A DNA stretch of 56,901 nucleotides from a virus: positions 1 through 56,901 of the IMG/VR virus record IMGVR_UViG_3300019776_000571. One strand, given 5' to 3'. The notes under the pieces are model-generated. The model was not told the DNA's origin, ran no database searches, and saw only the letters and a program-made list of their open reading frames with translations. Shown here piece by piece: positions 12,810 through 22,862 of this stretch. The translations under genes were made by a program, and so were the position numbers. Each line of letters opens with the position of its first letter. Positions within the stretch are counted from its first letter, which is position 1.

Positions 12810-15081
12810 AAACATACCTGCTGAAGTAGTTTCCGTAGATTTTAACGGTTCTAACAAAGAAAAATTATACACAATATATTGTAAAATTTTAGGGTCAGTT
12901 GGTTCACAGACACAGAATAATGTTATAGCAGCGAGGGCGCTTGATGCTAACATAAAGAACATACCAGTAAAAGGTGAAGTTGTTATGTTAATTAAAGGTC
13001 CAACTGCATATAATAGTGCTCTTCGTTCAGGTCAAGAATATTATTATACAAATCCCGTCTCAATACAAAGTTCTGTTCATCACAATGGTCTTCCAGGTGT
13101 TACAGACTTTGCTTCCATAAACAATACTCAAAACGTAAAAGCAAGAGAGGGTGCTCAAGATGGTATTGCAAATCACGTAGATACCAGATTGGAAACAGGA
13201 AAAACAATAGATCCAGGTTTTCCAGAGAGAATAGATGTTTACCCAATACAACCGTACCCTGGTGATATTATATTAGAGGGACGTTGGGGTAATTCTATTA
13301 GATTGGGTTCTACTGTTGATGAGAGAAGAGTATATTCACAAAGACCACTTTGGAAAAAAGGATTAGGTGATACTGGAAACCCTATATTGATAATTTCAAA
13401 TGGTACTAATCCAGATAAAAAACCTAATAACGAATTTATTCTTGAAGACCCAAACGTAGATGATTCATCTATTTGGATGACTTCTGGACAGTCTATCGCT
13501 TTTACTCCTGCATCAACAATAGCAGCATCGATTGCAAATCGTAGTGTTAACTTATATATAAACAACACCAATGCCGGTAATCAGATTTTAATGGCGTCAG
13601 ATAGAATATTATTAAACGCTAGAAAACAAGAATTAATGGGATTCAGTAGTGAAGGAATTGGATTTTCTTCTGAAAAAGCAATAGCGTTAGATGGTGGTAT
13701 TGTTGTTGAAATGGAAGCACCTCGTATAAATTTGGGTTTAAATGCAGTTTCTCCTGTTTTATTGGGAGACAAAACAATGCAATGGTTGGGTGATTTATGT
13801 GATTCATTAGCTAGTTTATGTTCATCTATAAGTAAACAAACTCATTTAACAGGTACGGGTGAATCATTACCACCAACTAACGCTGCAGATTTTAATAAAA
13901 TTAAATCTGATCTAAAATCATTACGCTCTTCTATAAAATCTCTTCCGAGTAATCAAGTATTTGTTTGTGAAAATCCTGGCGGACCAACAAAAGCAGAAAT
14001 GGATAAAGCTAAGGAAAGAGCTGCAAGTGGTGGTGGTTATGTTGAGGAAAATAAATTGGGCGGTGATAGACCAGATATATTAGCAGGAGCAGAATTGAAT
14101 CCACCAACAACAAACGTAGTAACTATAATCGACCAGATTAATAAAGTTGAAGTAGAGAAGAAACAAATATTAGAAGAATTATCTGCAAAATCAGGCGTTT
14201 CATTAGTACCGTTATCCGATCAAGGTAAAGCACCTGGCTTAGATACACCACCACCATCTGGTGAAGTACCTAATACCAATACCAACACAGCAGGTAATCA
14301 GCCAACCGATACCACCGTAACAGGTAATCAGCCAACTGGTACTAACACAGCAGGTAATCAACCTACACCACAGCCAGCTGCTCAAATTCCTGGTAGTGTT
14401 TCTTCCAACTATCCAAACGGTTTATCATATGAACAATTAGGTTTAGAACCTACTAAGATGAAAAATATTGGTGGTAGATGGAATTATGATGGTGATGTTG
14501 ATATTTCAGGCAAAACAAATCCAGTTACAAAGACGAGATTTACAGAAATACCTATACCTTTTGGTACGGTAGTTGGTAATTTTAAGTGTTCTGGAATGGA
14601 TCTTAAATCATTGAAAAATGCACCAACCGAAGTTGGTGGAACATTTGATTGTTCCAATAATTCTTTAGAATCATTACAGTATGGACCTAAGAAAGCAAAA
14701 TCATATATGTGTAGAAGATCAGAATTAAAGTCCTTAACTGGTGGACCAACTGAAGTTACAAGTACATTTGATTGTAGTGATAATAGATTGGATAGTTTAG
14801 TCGGTGGTCCAACTAAAGTTGGTTATTCTTACCACTTGGGTGGAAATATGAAGTTATCTTCATTGAAAGGTATTTCTTCTAATGGTCCACTTAATCCATT
14901 GCAAATATTACAATGTGATAATTGTTCATTAACCGATGTAACAATATTTGCAGGAGTAAATGAAATAAAAACAAAAACATTCAATGGTCAAATGCAGCAA
15001 GATGCATCAGATGGTACACAAATAAAATTAGATGCTACAATAATAAAAGAAATTACAGGCGCAACTAAGATTTACGTTTAA
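12763..15081 (+). CDS. Baseplate hub protein, gp5-like, with LRR tail
   Basis: A 772-residue protein. Residues 1-180 carry the OB-fold end of a T4 gp5-like hub: 'PVKGEVVMLIKGP' and 'YPGDIILEGRWGNSIRLGS' near 164-182, a motif typical of phage hub/spike proteins. No lysozyme domain follows, unlike T4 gp5. The lytic activity sits in the next genes. After a beta-rich middle and a Thr/Asn/Pro linker with repeated 'AGNQPT' (about 504-540), residues 600-735 form a leucine-rich repeat tail (units of the type 'F-D-C-S-N-N-x-L-x-S-L-x-x-x-P'). The start is TTG 12763 with AGAGGA upstream. No in-frame ATG lies nearby. Located inside the host envelope-facing end of the baseplate. Confidence 0.75.
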   Translation: MELNPQKTILNGQELENIPAEVVSVDFNGSNKEKLYTIYCKILGSVGSQTQNNVIAARALDANIKNIPVKGEVVMLIKGPTAYNSALRSGQEYYYTNPVSIQSSVHHNGLPGVTDFASINNTQNVKAREGAQDGIANHVDTRLETGKTIDPGFPERIDVYPIQPYPGDIILEGRWGNSIRLGSTVDERRVYSQRPLWKKGLGDTGNPILIISNGTNPDKKPNNEFILEDPNVDDSSIWMTSGQSIAFTPASTIAASIANRSVNLYINNTNAGNQILMASDRILLNARKQELMGFSSEGIGFSSEKAIALDGGIVVEMEAPRINLGLNAVSPVLLGDKTMQWLGDLCDSLASLCSSISKQTHLTGTGESLPPTNAADFNKIKSDLKSLRSSIKSLPSNQVFVCENPGGPTKAEMDKAKERAASGGGYVEENKLGGDRPDILAGAELNPPTTNVVTIIDQINKVEVEKKQILEELSAKSGVSLVPLSDQGKAPGLDTPPPSGEVPNTNTNTAGNQPTDTTVTGNQPTGTNTAGNQPTPQPAAQIPGSVSSNYPNGLSYEQLGLEPTKMKNIGGRWNYDGDVDISGKTNPVTKTRFTEIPIPFGTVVGNFKCSGMDLKSLKNAPTEVGGTFDCSNNSLESLQYGPKKAKSYMCRRSELKSLTGGPTEVTSTFDCSDNRLDSLVGGPTKVGYSYHLGGNMKLSSLKGISSNGPLNPLQILQCDNCSLTDVTIFAGVNEIKTKTFNGQMQQDASDGTQIKLDATIIKEITGATKIYV

Positions 15082-15093
15082 TTGGAGATAAAT

Positions 15094-17241
15094 TTGGCAG
15101 CAAGTTCTACATATACAATAACGGCAAATGACTTTGTATTTTTGGAATGTACTAAAGCAGTAGAAGAAAATGGTATAAAATTTCCAACTACTTATACGTT
15201 TGTAGAGTGTACTGATGATACAAATACAATAGAAAACGCAGCAAAATACAGAAAAAATGCTCGTGTATATAGTATGGCAAAAAAATATTGCTCTGGTGTT
15301 ATTTTTGATATTAGTAAAGAAACCGAGTTATATGTTGTAAACGGTGAATATATTGGCGATAATGTTTGTCCAGTAAAAGCAACCGATAATGCACCACCAA
15401 CTAATGTTCCTACTGGTAATCCAACCGTTAAGACAATGTTTGAAACTGGAACTAATCAACCAATGACTTTTGAATCAACACTTTCAGATGCAAAAGAAAA
15501 AAGTACATCTATAATTCTTGAAAGTGTGAAAGATACAATATTAAACAAACAATTTGATATTGATAAGTTAAAAGGTTCTGCCTTAGACGCATTAAAAGAT
15601 ATAGCACCTGGCGCTTTACAATCTTTAGCAACTGGAATCGGAGTAGACACAAAAACATTGTCTGCAATAACAAGTGTTATAGATTTTGTAGGTGGAGATA
15701 ATATTCTTAATGGTGACATTGATGCTATAAAAGCTAAATTACTTGAACAATTAGAATTAAAAAATCTATTAGAAACTGCAGCAAAACCAGAAGTATTATC
15801 AATGTTATCTAAAACACTTGGTATTCCTGAAGATATTTTATCAACCATGATTGATTCTGCAAATACTATAAAAACTTTATCTGATATACAAGACTTAAAA
15901 ACTTATCAAGCGTTAGATATTGTATTTAAAAGTAAATTAGCGAAAGATTTAGGGTTACGTGATGTTGCTTTATTGGACGGTGTGGTTACTGTAATGAATC
16001 AGTATAATTCAGATGATCCAGAGGAACGTAAAAAAGTATTTGAGACTGCACAGAAAATGGGAACTGAATTTATAAGTCTATTAAGTCCAGAAGATTCTGA
16101 ACCAGAAGTTGATCACCCACCTGGTTCAATGCCAATTGTTGATAGTCCAATGATTTCCGATATGTCTAAAATGGACTATAAAGTACAAAAAGTCGCTGCT
16201 ATTGCACTTGGATTCGGACTTGAAGAAAATGGCGTTGACGAAATGAATAATACAATTGAAAAAATAAGAAAATTCAAAGAGTTAGACGAACAGTCAAAAA
16301 ATTTGAAAGCTGGGTTAACAGAACACGTTGAAAATCTTGAAATACAAAACAGATATAATTCGGGTTCTATTGAAGATTATCAGAAAGAACACGGTTTAAC
16401 ATCAGAACAATTTCAAGCAGCGTTGACTACAACTTATGATGAAAACTTAAAAAGTAGTAGTGAACTTAATGAAAGTCCTTGTGATACTGAATTTGATCCA
16501 ATCATAGAACAATATGTAAATAGTAATGATCCTATATATTCTATTGGTTTAAATCCGGCACTTGCTATTAAAGATGCTTCTGGACAATATATTGGATACA
16601 ATGGTGACATAATATTAACAAATAATAAAAATAATATAACAGCCGAACCTTTCAAATCTATACCATTTAAGTTTAAAACTGTTAACGGTAAATTTATATG
16701 TAAGAATATTGGATTAACTAGTTTAGAAAATGCACCAGATATTGTAGAAGGTGATTTTGATTGTTCTGGTAACGAATTAATTTCTTTAGAATTTGGTCCA
16801 AAATCTGTTGGTGGAAATTATATTGCTAATAAAAATAAATTAGAAAACTTAGACGGACTTCCAAGTTCAATAGGACAAAATTTGAATTTATCTGAAAACA
16901 GAATAAGCAGTTTAGAAAATTTAGGTTGTGGAAAATCATCAACTACATCTGGCTGTCCAACTACTGTGTTTGGTGATGTTAATTTATCTAATAATGATTT
17001 AAAATCATTAAATAATGCAAATTTGAATATTCGTGGTACACTCGATGTTAGTAAAAATGAATTAACCGATGCAACTATTTTCACTGGTATACGTGAAGGA
17101 TTGGGTGGTAAGAATGAGAATTTCAATTCGGATATAAGAGTTAAGAAATTCATTGGTGTTAATCAACAACCAGACGGTGTTGGAAAACTAAGTAGTAGTT
17201 TAATTGAAAAAACATTACAAATAGATAATATAACAGTTTGA
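15094..17241 (+). CDS. Baseplate-associated protein with LRR tail
   Basis: A 715-residue protein. Residues 1-85 are a small beta domain (STYTITANDFVFLECTKA). A long Ala/Leu/Asp helical region follows (about 120-440). Residues 530-690 form the same leucine-rich tail as the 12763 and 25928 proteins ('GDFDCSGNELISLEFGP'), closing with a short unrelated cap. The middle is not recognised. The start is TTG 15094 because GGAG at 15084-15087 gives a 6-base spacing. The TTG at 15082 lies inside the ribosome site. It is 12 bases after the hub gene and 15 bases before the CHAP gene, so a hub-complex component is likely. Confidence 0.65.
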   Translation: MAASSTYTITANDFVFLECTKAVEENGIKFPTTYTFVECTDDTNTIENAAKYRKNARVYSMAKKYCSGVIFDISKETELYVVNGEYIGDNVCPVKATDNAPPTNVPTGNPTVKTMFETGTNQPMTFESTLSDAKEKSTSIILESVKDTILNKQFDIDKLKGSALDALKDIAPGALQSLATGIGVDTKTLSAITSVIDFVGGDNILNGDIDAIKAKLLEQLELKNLLETAAKPEVLSMLSKTLGIPEDILSTMIDSANTIKTLSDIQDLKTYQALDIVFKSKLAKDLGLRDVALLDGVVTVMNQYNSDDPEERKKVFETAQKMGTEFISLLSPEDSEPEVDHPPGSMPIVDSPMISDMSKMDYKVQKVAAIALGFGLEENGVDEMNNTIEKIRKFKELDEQSKNLKAGLTEHVENLEIQNRYNSGSIEDYQKEHGLTSEQFQAALTTTYDENLKSSSELNESPCDTEFDPIIEQYVNSNDPIYSIGLNPALAIKDASGQYIGYNGDIILTNNKNNITAEPFKSIPFKFKTVNGKFICKNIGLTSLENAPDIVEGDFDCSGNELISLEFGPKSVGGNYIANKNKLENLDGLPSSIGQNLNLSENRISSLENLGCGKSSTTSGCPTTVFGDVNLSNNDLKSLNNANLNIRGTLDVSKNELTDATIFTGIREGLGGKNENFNSDIRVKKFIGVNQQPDGVGKLSSSLIEKTLQIDNITV

Positions 17242-17256
17242 TAATTGGAGAAATAA

Positions 17257-18267
17257 ATGGCTTTACCAGAAATAGAGCAAAATACTATTGAAGAGGAATT
17301 AGATGGTACAACCGTTGGTGTTCCTTATAAAATTCAATTGTTGGAAAATATAATAGAAGGTGAAATAGATGAAGCAGAGTTAGAGAGTAAGGCAGAAGAT
17401 TGGAGTGATGTGAAGGCAGGTGTTTATATCGTACTTCCTGGTGATGTACCAGATGAGTCAAAGGGGGGAATTATAACATTAAGAGCTGGATGTGTTAAAG
17501 TTGGAGAGACTCCGCCACCGAATACAAATAATGGAGCATCCACTCCAAAAACAAAAGAAGAAACATCAGCAGACGCTGCTGCATCTCTTAATCCAAACAA
17601 TACTGGAATTAAAATTGGTGTTAACACTTCACAATTGAATGAAATGCAAATTGAAACTATAAACTGTGCAATAGAATGGTTGAAGAAAGGTGTACCTGGA
17701 CAAAAATGGGAAGATGCAAATGGTCGTGGACCATTAGTTGACGCAGTAAAACAAGATTTTGGATGGAAACCCGGTTCAGATGCATGGTGTGCTATGTTTT
17801 GTTCCGTTGTTGTTAGACAGGCTATGAAAAATGTAGGTTCACTTGGTCAGGCAACTAAAAATGCAAAAATAGCAAGAGAAGTAAATAATTTTCTTATGAT
17901 TGCAGGTGCCAGACTACTCGTATATTCAAACTCTCAAGCTCCATTGGTTGGAGGTGCTAAATCGGTTACTCCAGAAATTGGAGCAATATTCCATACACCA
18001 CCTGCACCTGGCGCTAATGGTTCTGGTCATGTTGGTATTGTAGTTGGTATTGATGGTCCAAAACAACAAATAATAACGTGTGAAGGTAATGCAAGTGATA
18101 GAGTTTGTCTGCATATAAGTGGTGCACAGAAAATTGCAACAATGCACTTTACATATCCAAATCGAATACCATATTCTGGTAAATCAAGAGGGAGTGCTGT
18201 ATTGACAGAAATCCCACAATTATTAAAAACCGCTTATTTAGTTGGTGGTAAATATAAAACACGTTAA
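17257..18267 (+). CDS. CHAP-type peptidoglycan hydrolase, baseplate-associated
   Basis: A 336-residue protein. The N-terminal 110 residues are acidic and of unknown fold, followed by a Thr/Asn/Pro linker. The C-terminal part is a CHAP/NlpC-like cysteine peptidase: 'SDAWCAMFCSVVVRQAM' with the nucleophile Cys near 178, 'GSGHVGIVVGID' with the His near 258, and 'ITCEGNAS' as the third active-site strand. These enzymes cut peptide bonds in peptidoglycan. Lying between the hub gene and the multi-enzyme gene, it probably opens the cell wall during infection. GGAG lies 6 bases before ATG 17257. Confidence 0.75.
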   Translation: MALPEIEQNTIEEELDGTTVGVPYKIQLLENIIEGEIDEAELESKAEDWSDVKAGVYIVLPGDVPDESKGGIITLRAGCVKVGETPPPNTNNGASTPKTKEETSADAAASLNPNNTGIKIGVNTSQLNEMQIETINCAIEWLKKGVPGQKWEDANGRGPLVDAVKQDFGWKPGSDAWCAMFCSVVVRQAMKNVGSLGQATKNAKIAREVNNFLMIAGARLLVYSNSQAPLVGGAKSVTPEIGAIFHTPPAPGANGSGHVGIVVGIDGPKQQIITCEGNASDRVCLHISGAQKIATMHFTYPNRIPYSGKSRGSAVLTEIPQLLKTAYLVGGKYKTR

Positions 18268-18308
18268 TCATAATTATATTATATGTTATTGATATATTGG
18301 AGATATAA

Positions 18309-21300
18309 ATGGCAGGTCCATTAGAACCAAGAGTAGAAACACGAGGAAAATGGGGTAGATTCAAATCCTCAAAAAAAGCATTGAACGCACCATTGGTATA
18401 TTGTGCTGGTGGAATACCATTAGGAAAGGGTTTTGGTTGTGAGGGTAAAGCGTGTGTTGCACTTCCTGGTGAATATATGTGGCCAGAAAATCCAGATGGA
18501 AGCGATGGAAGTCCTTCAGATAGTGCACAATACAAAGGATATTCTATTTTAACAGATTTTCACGTTTATACCCCAATGTATACATCTGGTGGTAAAGGTT
18601 CATCGGGCGACCATTGGAAAAACTATTCAGCGGCCACATTTGCACGAGAATCTTGGAATGATTTACAATCTATTTTAACACGATATAAAATACAACCATC
18701 TAAGAAAATAATTGTAGGTTTTTCTGGTGGTGTTGCTTTTGTAACAAACAACATTTCAACGTTTGGGGGTAGTTGGAAATATTGGGATGTTGTTTTACTC
18801 GCAGGTGCTTGGGCTCCAAATAGAGGTGATGAGAAACCAATACAAAATGCAAAGAAACAAAACCCAAATACATATTATTTTTCAGGTGGTTTAACAGCAG
18901 GTTCTGATAATTTTGATGATCCAGGTTATAGTTCTACTGCAACACTTTTTGGTAAAGACTTTATAAAAACTAGTGGGAATCACATGAGCTTAGTTCCTAC
19001 TACTGCTAATTGGATTAAAAAAAATATTACCGTTACATCTACTGGAGAAGCATCAACACCAAGTGGATTTACACCAACTGCTACCGAGGGTACTAAAACT
19101 AATAATGGAACTTCAAGTACTACAACAACTACTACTCCAAAAACAACTACGAGTGATGGTGTACGTAAACCGAGTGTATGTGATTTATTAAAAGATGATA
19201 TACCTGAAAGATTCATGAAAGAGTTGCCTACCATAATAGACAGATTCAAAATAGACAGTATGACTAAATTGATTCATTTTCTAGCTCAATGTATGCACGA
19301 ATCTGGAAACTTTAGATATACAGAAGAAATAGCAAGTGGAGCAAAATATGAAGGTAGGAAAGATTTAGGTAATAATCAACCAGGTGATGGTAAAAAATTT
19401 AAAGGTAGGGGTCTGATTCAATTAACAGGCAGAACTAATTATAAAGCATTTGCCAAGTGGATAGGTGAAGATGTTGTTACTAATCCAGAATTAGTAGCAA
19501 CTAAATATCCATTTATTTCTGCTGGTTATTATTGGGAAACACATTGGTCTGGTAATTTATTTGACCAAGCAAATGCAGGATTATCCGACGCTGTTATAGT
19601 TAAAATTACACAAAGAATAAATGGTGGAGATAATGGTTTAGAAGATAGAAGAAAAAAAACAAGGTATCTTGAACAAAAACTAGCAGGTAAAGAGTGTATT
19701 AATTGTGGTGAAAATGGTGTAGTTATATCTTCATCCGTAGCCGAAGTTAATGGAACTGATAGTCAAGTTTCAACTTCTTCAAATGATTGTAACGATTTAA
19801 TTAAAGAAGACGCAAAAGAAAAATCAAATGCATCACCAGAAGGTGCTGCAACTGAAGAAGTAGCAAAAGATCCTTTACCACCTCCTAAAGATGAAACTCC
19901 TATTAGTTTGGATGGGAGATATAATCATAGATTTTATATTTTACCAACAAAAGAAAACAAACCAATGGCATTAGCAGACATGGTAAGTAATAAGAAAAAA
20001 TATGCTAAGAGATGTTGGGCGTGGAGAACAGATGAGGGTCCAGGATACGGATACAAAGAAAATGAATATAAATTAACTACAACCGATGGTAAAAGTTTAG
20101 TTAGTGGTTTAGTTCCTTATTGGCCAGCGTATAGTGGTTCATTCGCAAGTGCTTCGTTAGATATAGATGCTTTGGAAACTCCAAAAGTCAATGGAAGTTG
20201 GAAGAAACTATTAGAAGGACAAAAAGAAATTCAATCGTTTTTAGACATTCCAATTTTATTAAATGCTTACGATGTTGGTGTTTATAACAATAATATTGAA
20301 TATATTTTTGAAGCTGGAAATGAATTACACATGACTATTTTAGAAAAGGTTGTTGTGGAAAATAAAGGTTCTCAGATTGGAATTGGTAACGCTATTAATA
20401 CAACAATAACAGATAAAAAAAATCAAGACTCAAGTTGGAGAGAATGGCCGAAATGGTCTGGAATATGGGTAAACCATTGTTTGAAAAATTCTGGTTACTC
20501 TTTACATGCACCAATAGACGTAAATATTAATACCTATCATGAGAAAATATTAGCTGGAAACAAGTTAATAAATTATCCCGGTAATAAAGAATGGAAGTGG
20601 AAAGATTTGAAAGCAGCGGGTATGCAAGACCTTGTTTTTAAACCAAGTAAAATATGGTATGATCCAGCAAACTTAAACTCAGACGAATTATTAAAAGATA
20701 GTGGTGATATTGCAATATTCATTGTTGATTATCACATAAAGAAAGATGGTACATTAACTGAAAGAGGGCAGAAATTATTAGATAAAATACTCTCATTAAA
20801 TTGGAAGTTGGGAGTGGTTTCCGCAGTAAAAAGTCATACTGCACAATCTAATCAGTTATATGCAGAAGTTTTAGTGTATCTTGATAAAACTGGTAAGATG
20901 GTTACATTTGGTGGCAATACAACACCAAGGGGAGCAGATTCTATTCCAGGTGGTGGTCCATATCACATTGCTATAAAAGAAACAAACTTCAAAGATTTTG
21001 CAATTTTAGCAGGTGATAATTGGATAAATGGTGCTGTATTCATTTCAAATGTGAAATCTGGCGGAGATGGACAAAGAGCAGGCGGTTTAGATTCTAAAAT
21101 ATACACAAGTGAAATATTCAAAGATTATTATAAACGAATAGATAGTGAAAAAGGAAAACTAACAGGTAGAATGTATAATTTTCTTTTACCATACATTGAC
21201 CAAAAACCAACTCCACCTGCACCAAAACCTGCGGAAAAAACATTAGAAGAAACAAACTTTACACCATCACCACTTACCAGTCCAGGTAATGATCCAGGTA

Positions 21301-21842
21301 GTGGTGAGCAATTGATGGGAACTGTTGCGGAATTAATAGCAAAAGGATTATTAAAAAAGTTAGAAACGTATAGAGGTGGAACATCAGAAAAGGGAGAAGC
21401 ATATCCTGGATTATTAACGGGTGGCCCTTGGAATACATTTCATGCAATGAGTGCTGATTCTGTAAAAGCAGGGGTTGGAGCAATTACAACTGGTCATGAT
21501 GTATTTAGAACTTATAACGACCAATACAAAAAATGGGTTAATGCAGGTGGTAGTAAATCACCACCATGGAAAGGACCAACTGGAAAAAATGCAACACCAG
21601 GTGGGTCTTTTCACGGTAAAGGACGTGCGGTTGATATTTCTGGTACAGCAGGTGGTACATTAGGTAAAGGAGGAAATCTCGATGCATATAGAAAAAAAAT
21701 GAGTCCACTTCAAAATTTTGCCTTTAAACACGGTATCCCTTTTGGTTGGTATAACTATTTTAATGAAGTTTGGCATTTTAATTACAAGCATGACAAAACC
21801 CTTCCTGGCAGAAATATAAGTTTGTGGACTAAGGGTGGATAA
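18309..21842 (+). CDS. Giant multi-enzyme baseplate lysin: hydrolase-like + GH19 + DUF2272-like + M15 peptidase
   Basis: An 1177-residue protein with four enzyme-like regions. (1) About 75-240: an alpha/beta-hydrolase-like part with 'KKIIVGFSGGVAFV' (nucleophile elbow Ser near 139) and a late His in 'SGNHMSLV'. (2) About 290-460: a GH19 chitinase/lysozyme-like domain, 'LIHFLAQCMHESGNF' with catalytic Glu near 331 and 'GRGLIQLTGRTNY'. (3) About 540-900: a DUF2272-like part with 'WSGIWVNHCLKNSGY' and 'TFGGNTT'. (4) About 1030-1177: an M15 D,L-/L,D-peptidase with 'GSFHGKGRAVDI' and 'EVWHFNY' metal ligands. Thr/Ser and Pro linkers separate them. GH19 cuts the glycan and M15 the peptide, so the protein can open peptidoglycan alone. 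Regions 2 and 4 are firm, 1 and 3 less so. Confidence 0.78.
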   Translation: MAGPLEPRVETRGKWGRFKSSKKALNAPLVYCAGGIPLGKGFGCEGKACVALPGEYMWPENPDGSDGSPSDSAQYKGYSILTDFHVYTPMYTSGGKGSSGDHWKNYSAATFARESWNDLQSILTRYKIQPSKKIIVGFSGGVAFVTNNISTFGGSWKYWDVVLLAGAWAPNRGDEKPIQNAKKQNPNTYYFSGGLTAGSDNFDDPGYSSTATLFGKDFIKTSGNHMSLVPTTANWIKKNITVTSTGEASTPSGFTPTATEGTKTNNGTSSTTTTTTPKTTTSDGVRKPSVCDLLKDDIPERFMKELPTIIDRFKIDSMTKLIHFLAQCMHESGNFRYTEEIASGAKYEGRKDLGNNQPGDGKKFKGRGLIQLTGRTNYKAFAKWIGEDVVTNPELVATKYPFISAGYYWETHWSGNLFDQANAGLSDAVIVKITQRINGGDNGLEDRRKKTRYLEQKLAGKECINCGENGVVISSSVAEVNGTDSQVSTSSNDCNDLIKEDAKEKSNASPEGAATEEVAKDPLPPPKDETPISLDGRYNHRFYILPTKENKPMALADMVSNKKKYAKRCWAWRTDEGPGYGYKENEYKLTTTDGKSLVSGLVPYWPAYSGSFASASLDIDALETPKVNGSWKKLLEGQKEIQSFLDIPILLNAYDVGVYNNNIEYIFEAGNELHMTILEKVVVENKGSQIGIGNAINTTITDKKNQDSSWREWPKWSGIWVNHCLKNSGYSLHAPIDVNINTYHEKILAGNKLINYPGNKEWKWKDLKAAGMQDLVFKPSKIWYDPANLNSDELLKDSGDIAIFIVDYHIKKDGTLTERGQKLLDKILSLNWKLGVVSAVKSHTAQSNQLYAEVLVYLDKTGKMVTFGGNTTPRGADSIPGGGPYHIAIKETNFKDFAILAGDNWINGAVFISNVKSGGDGQRAGGLDSKIYTSEIFKDYYKRIDSEKGKLTGRMYNFLLPYIDQKPTPPAPKPAEKTLEETNFTPSPLTSPGNDPGSGEQLMGTVAELIAKGLLKKLETYRGGTSEKGEAYPGLLTGGPWNTFHAMSADSVKAGVGAITTGHDVFRTYNDQYKKWVNAGGSKSPPWKGPTGKNATPGGSFHGKGRAVDISGTAGGTLGKGGNLDAYRKKMSPLQNFAFKHGIPFGWYNYFNEVWHFNYKHDKTLPGRNISLWTKGG

Positions 21843-21878
21843 TGGTTTCTATAAATTACTGAAAATATATAAAAATGA

Positions 21879-21886
21879 TATTTATA
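21879..21886 (+). promoter_or_regulatory. Presumed late promoter TATTTATA
   Basis: TATTTATA lies 46 bases before ATG 21932, in the 89-base gap behind the multi-enzyme gene. The gap holds no terminator hairpin that I can see. Confidence 0.55.
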
Positions 21887-21931
21887 TTTTTAGATAGGTT
21901 ATTATTAAAAATTATTTGAGTAGGTATTCAA

Positions 21932-22363
21932 ATGGAATCGAATCAGTTTTTTAAGAAAATCCGAGAAATAATCAGAGAAGAAATAGATTACGCATTGGAT
22001 AAAAAATTAAATACGCCACCAGTAAACAAAAAAAGTCAAAAGGAAACTATTGAGCATGGTTTAGCTTTATTAAAGCAATATCAAGATAAACCTAAACCTC
22101 AACAAAAACCAAAACAATCTAATTCAAATTTCGGTTCTATACAGGATATTTTGGCAGAAACAAGAAGAACATTACAAGAAAGTACCGATTTAGACGGTGA
22201 ATTTTCATTCACATCTGATATGGCAAGCGGATTTGGCAATTCTAAATACGGTGCTATACCACAAGGTGTTGATCCAACAGAAGTTCCAACAGAAGTAATG
22301 AGTGCATTGACAAGAGATTATTCTGCACTTGTTAAGAAAATGGACGAGAAAAAAGGGAGATAA
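21932..22363 (+). CDS. Small virion/baseplate protein, unknown
   Basis: A 143-residue protein. A helical N-terminus (FFKKIREIIREEIDYALDKK) precedes a Gln/Lys/Pro-rich linker (KPKPQQKPKQ). A C-terminal part follows with 'SIQDILAETRRTLQE' and 'EVMSALTRDYSALVKKMDEKKG'. No family recognised. The N-terminal 'IIREE' segment resembles an I-x-E cleavage site, but weakly. It is the first gene of the unit that continues with gp25 and gp6, so a baseplate part or assembly factor is likely. Confidence 0.6.
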   Translation: MESNQFFKKIREIIREEIDYALDKKLNTPPVNKKSQKETIEHGLALLKQYQDKPKPQQKPKQSNSNFGSIQDILAETRRTLQESTDLDGEFSFTSDMASGFGNSKYGAIPQGVDPTEVPTEVMSALTRDYSALVKKMDEKKGR

Positions 22364-22367
22364 TTAA

Positions 22368-22862
22368 GTGGCTATGTTCAGAAGAGAAAGAGTTACTGTA
22401 AATACTACAAATCCTGCAATAAACTTTGGAAAACCTATTGGTATTTTAGTTCCATTCAATGCAGAAACTGGTATATTTAAGCAAAGTTATACTAATAACC
22501 AACAGGTACTCTCTAATCTTAAAAACTTGCTATTAACCGCAAAAGGTGAACGGTATTTATTGCCGACTTTTGGGACAGACATACGAATGATTCTTTTTGA
22601 AAACATAGTTAGTGAGGATGATTTTACAAACAGAATAAATTCTGAAATAGAGGGTGCAATATCCGAATGGATGCCATATTTGGTTATAGTAGAATTACAA
22701 ACTATAATACCAGAACAAGACCCAAGATTAGATGATCCAGGTCATGCTGTTCAAGTAAAACTCGTTGTTAAAATTGGTGGTACAAACATTTATCTACCCA
22801 TACAAATACTTATATCTGAGACAGGAAACTTACAAATAAAAGAGGCGGTTTATAATGGCTGA
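22368..22862 (+). CDS. Baseplate wedge protein gp25-like
   Basis: A 164-residue protein of the GPW/gp25 family, the small wedge component at the sheath-baseplate junction. Marks: 'LSNLKNLLLTAKGERYLLPTFGTDIRMILFEN', where 'G-E-R-x-x-x-P-x-F-G' is the family signature, and a C-terminal beta region. The start is GTG 22368 with GGGAG 9-13 bases upstream. It overlaps the gp6-like gene by 8 bases, the usual order in T4-like phages. In such phages gp25 joins the gp6 dimer and starts sheath assembly. Confidence 0.85.
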   Translation: MAMFRRERVTVNTTNPAINFGKPIGILVPFNAETGIFKQSYTNNQQVLSNLKNLLLTAKGERYLLPTFGTDIRMILFENIVSEDDFTNRINSEIEGAISEWMPYLVIVELQTIIPEQDPRLDDPGHAVQVKLVVKIGGTNIYLPIQILISETGNLQIKEAVYNG

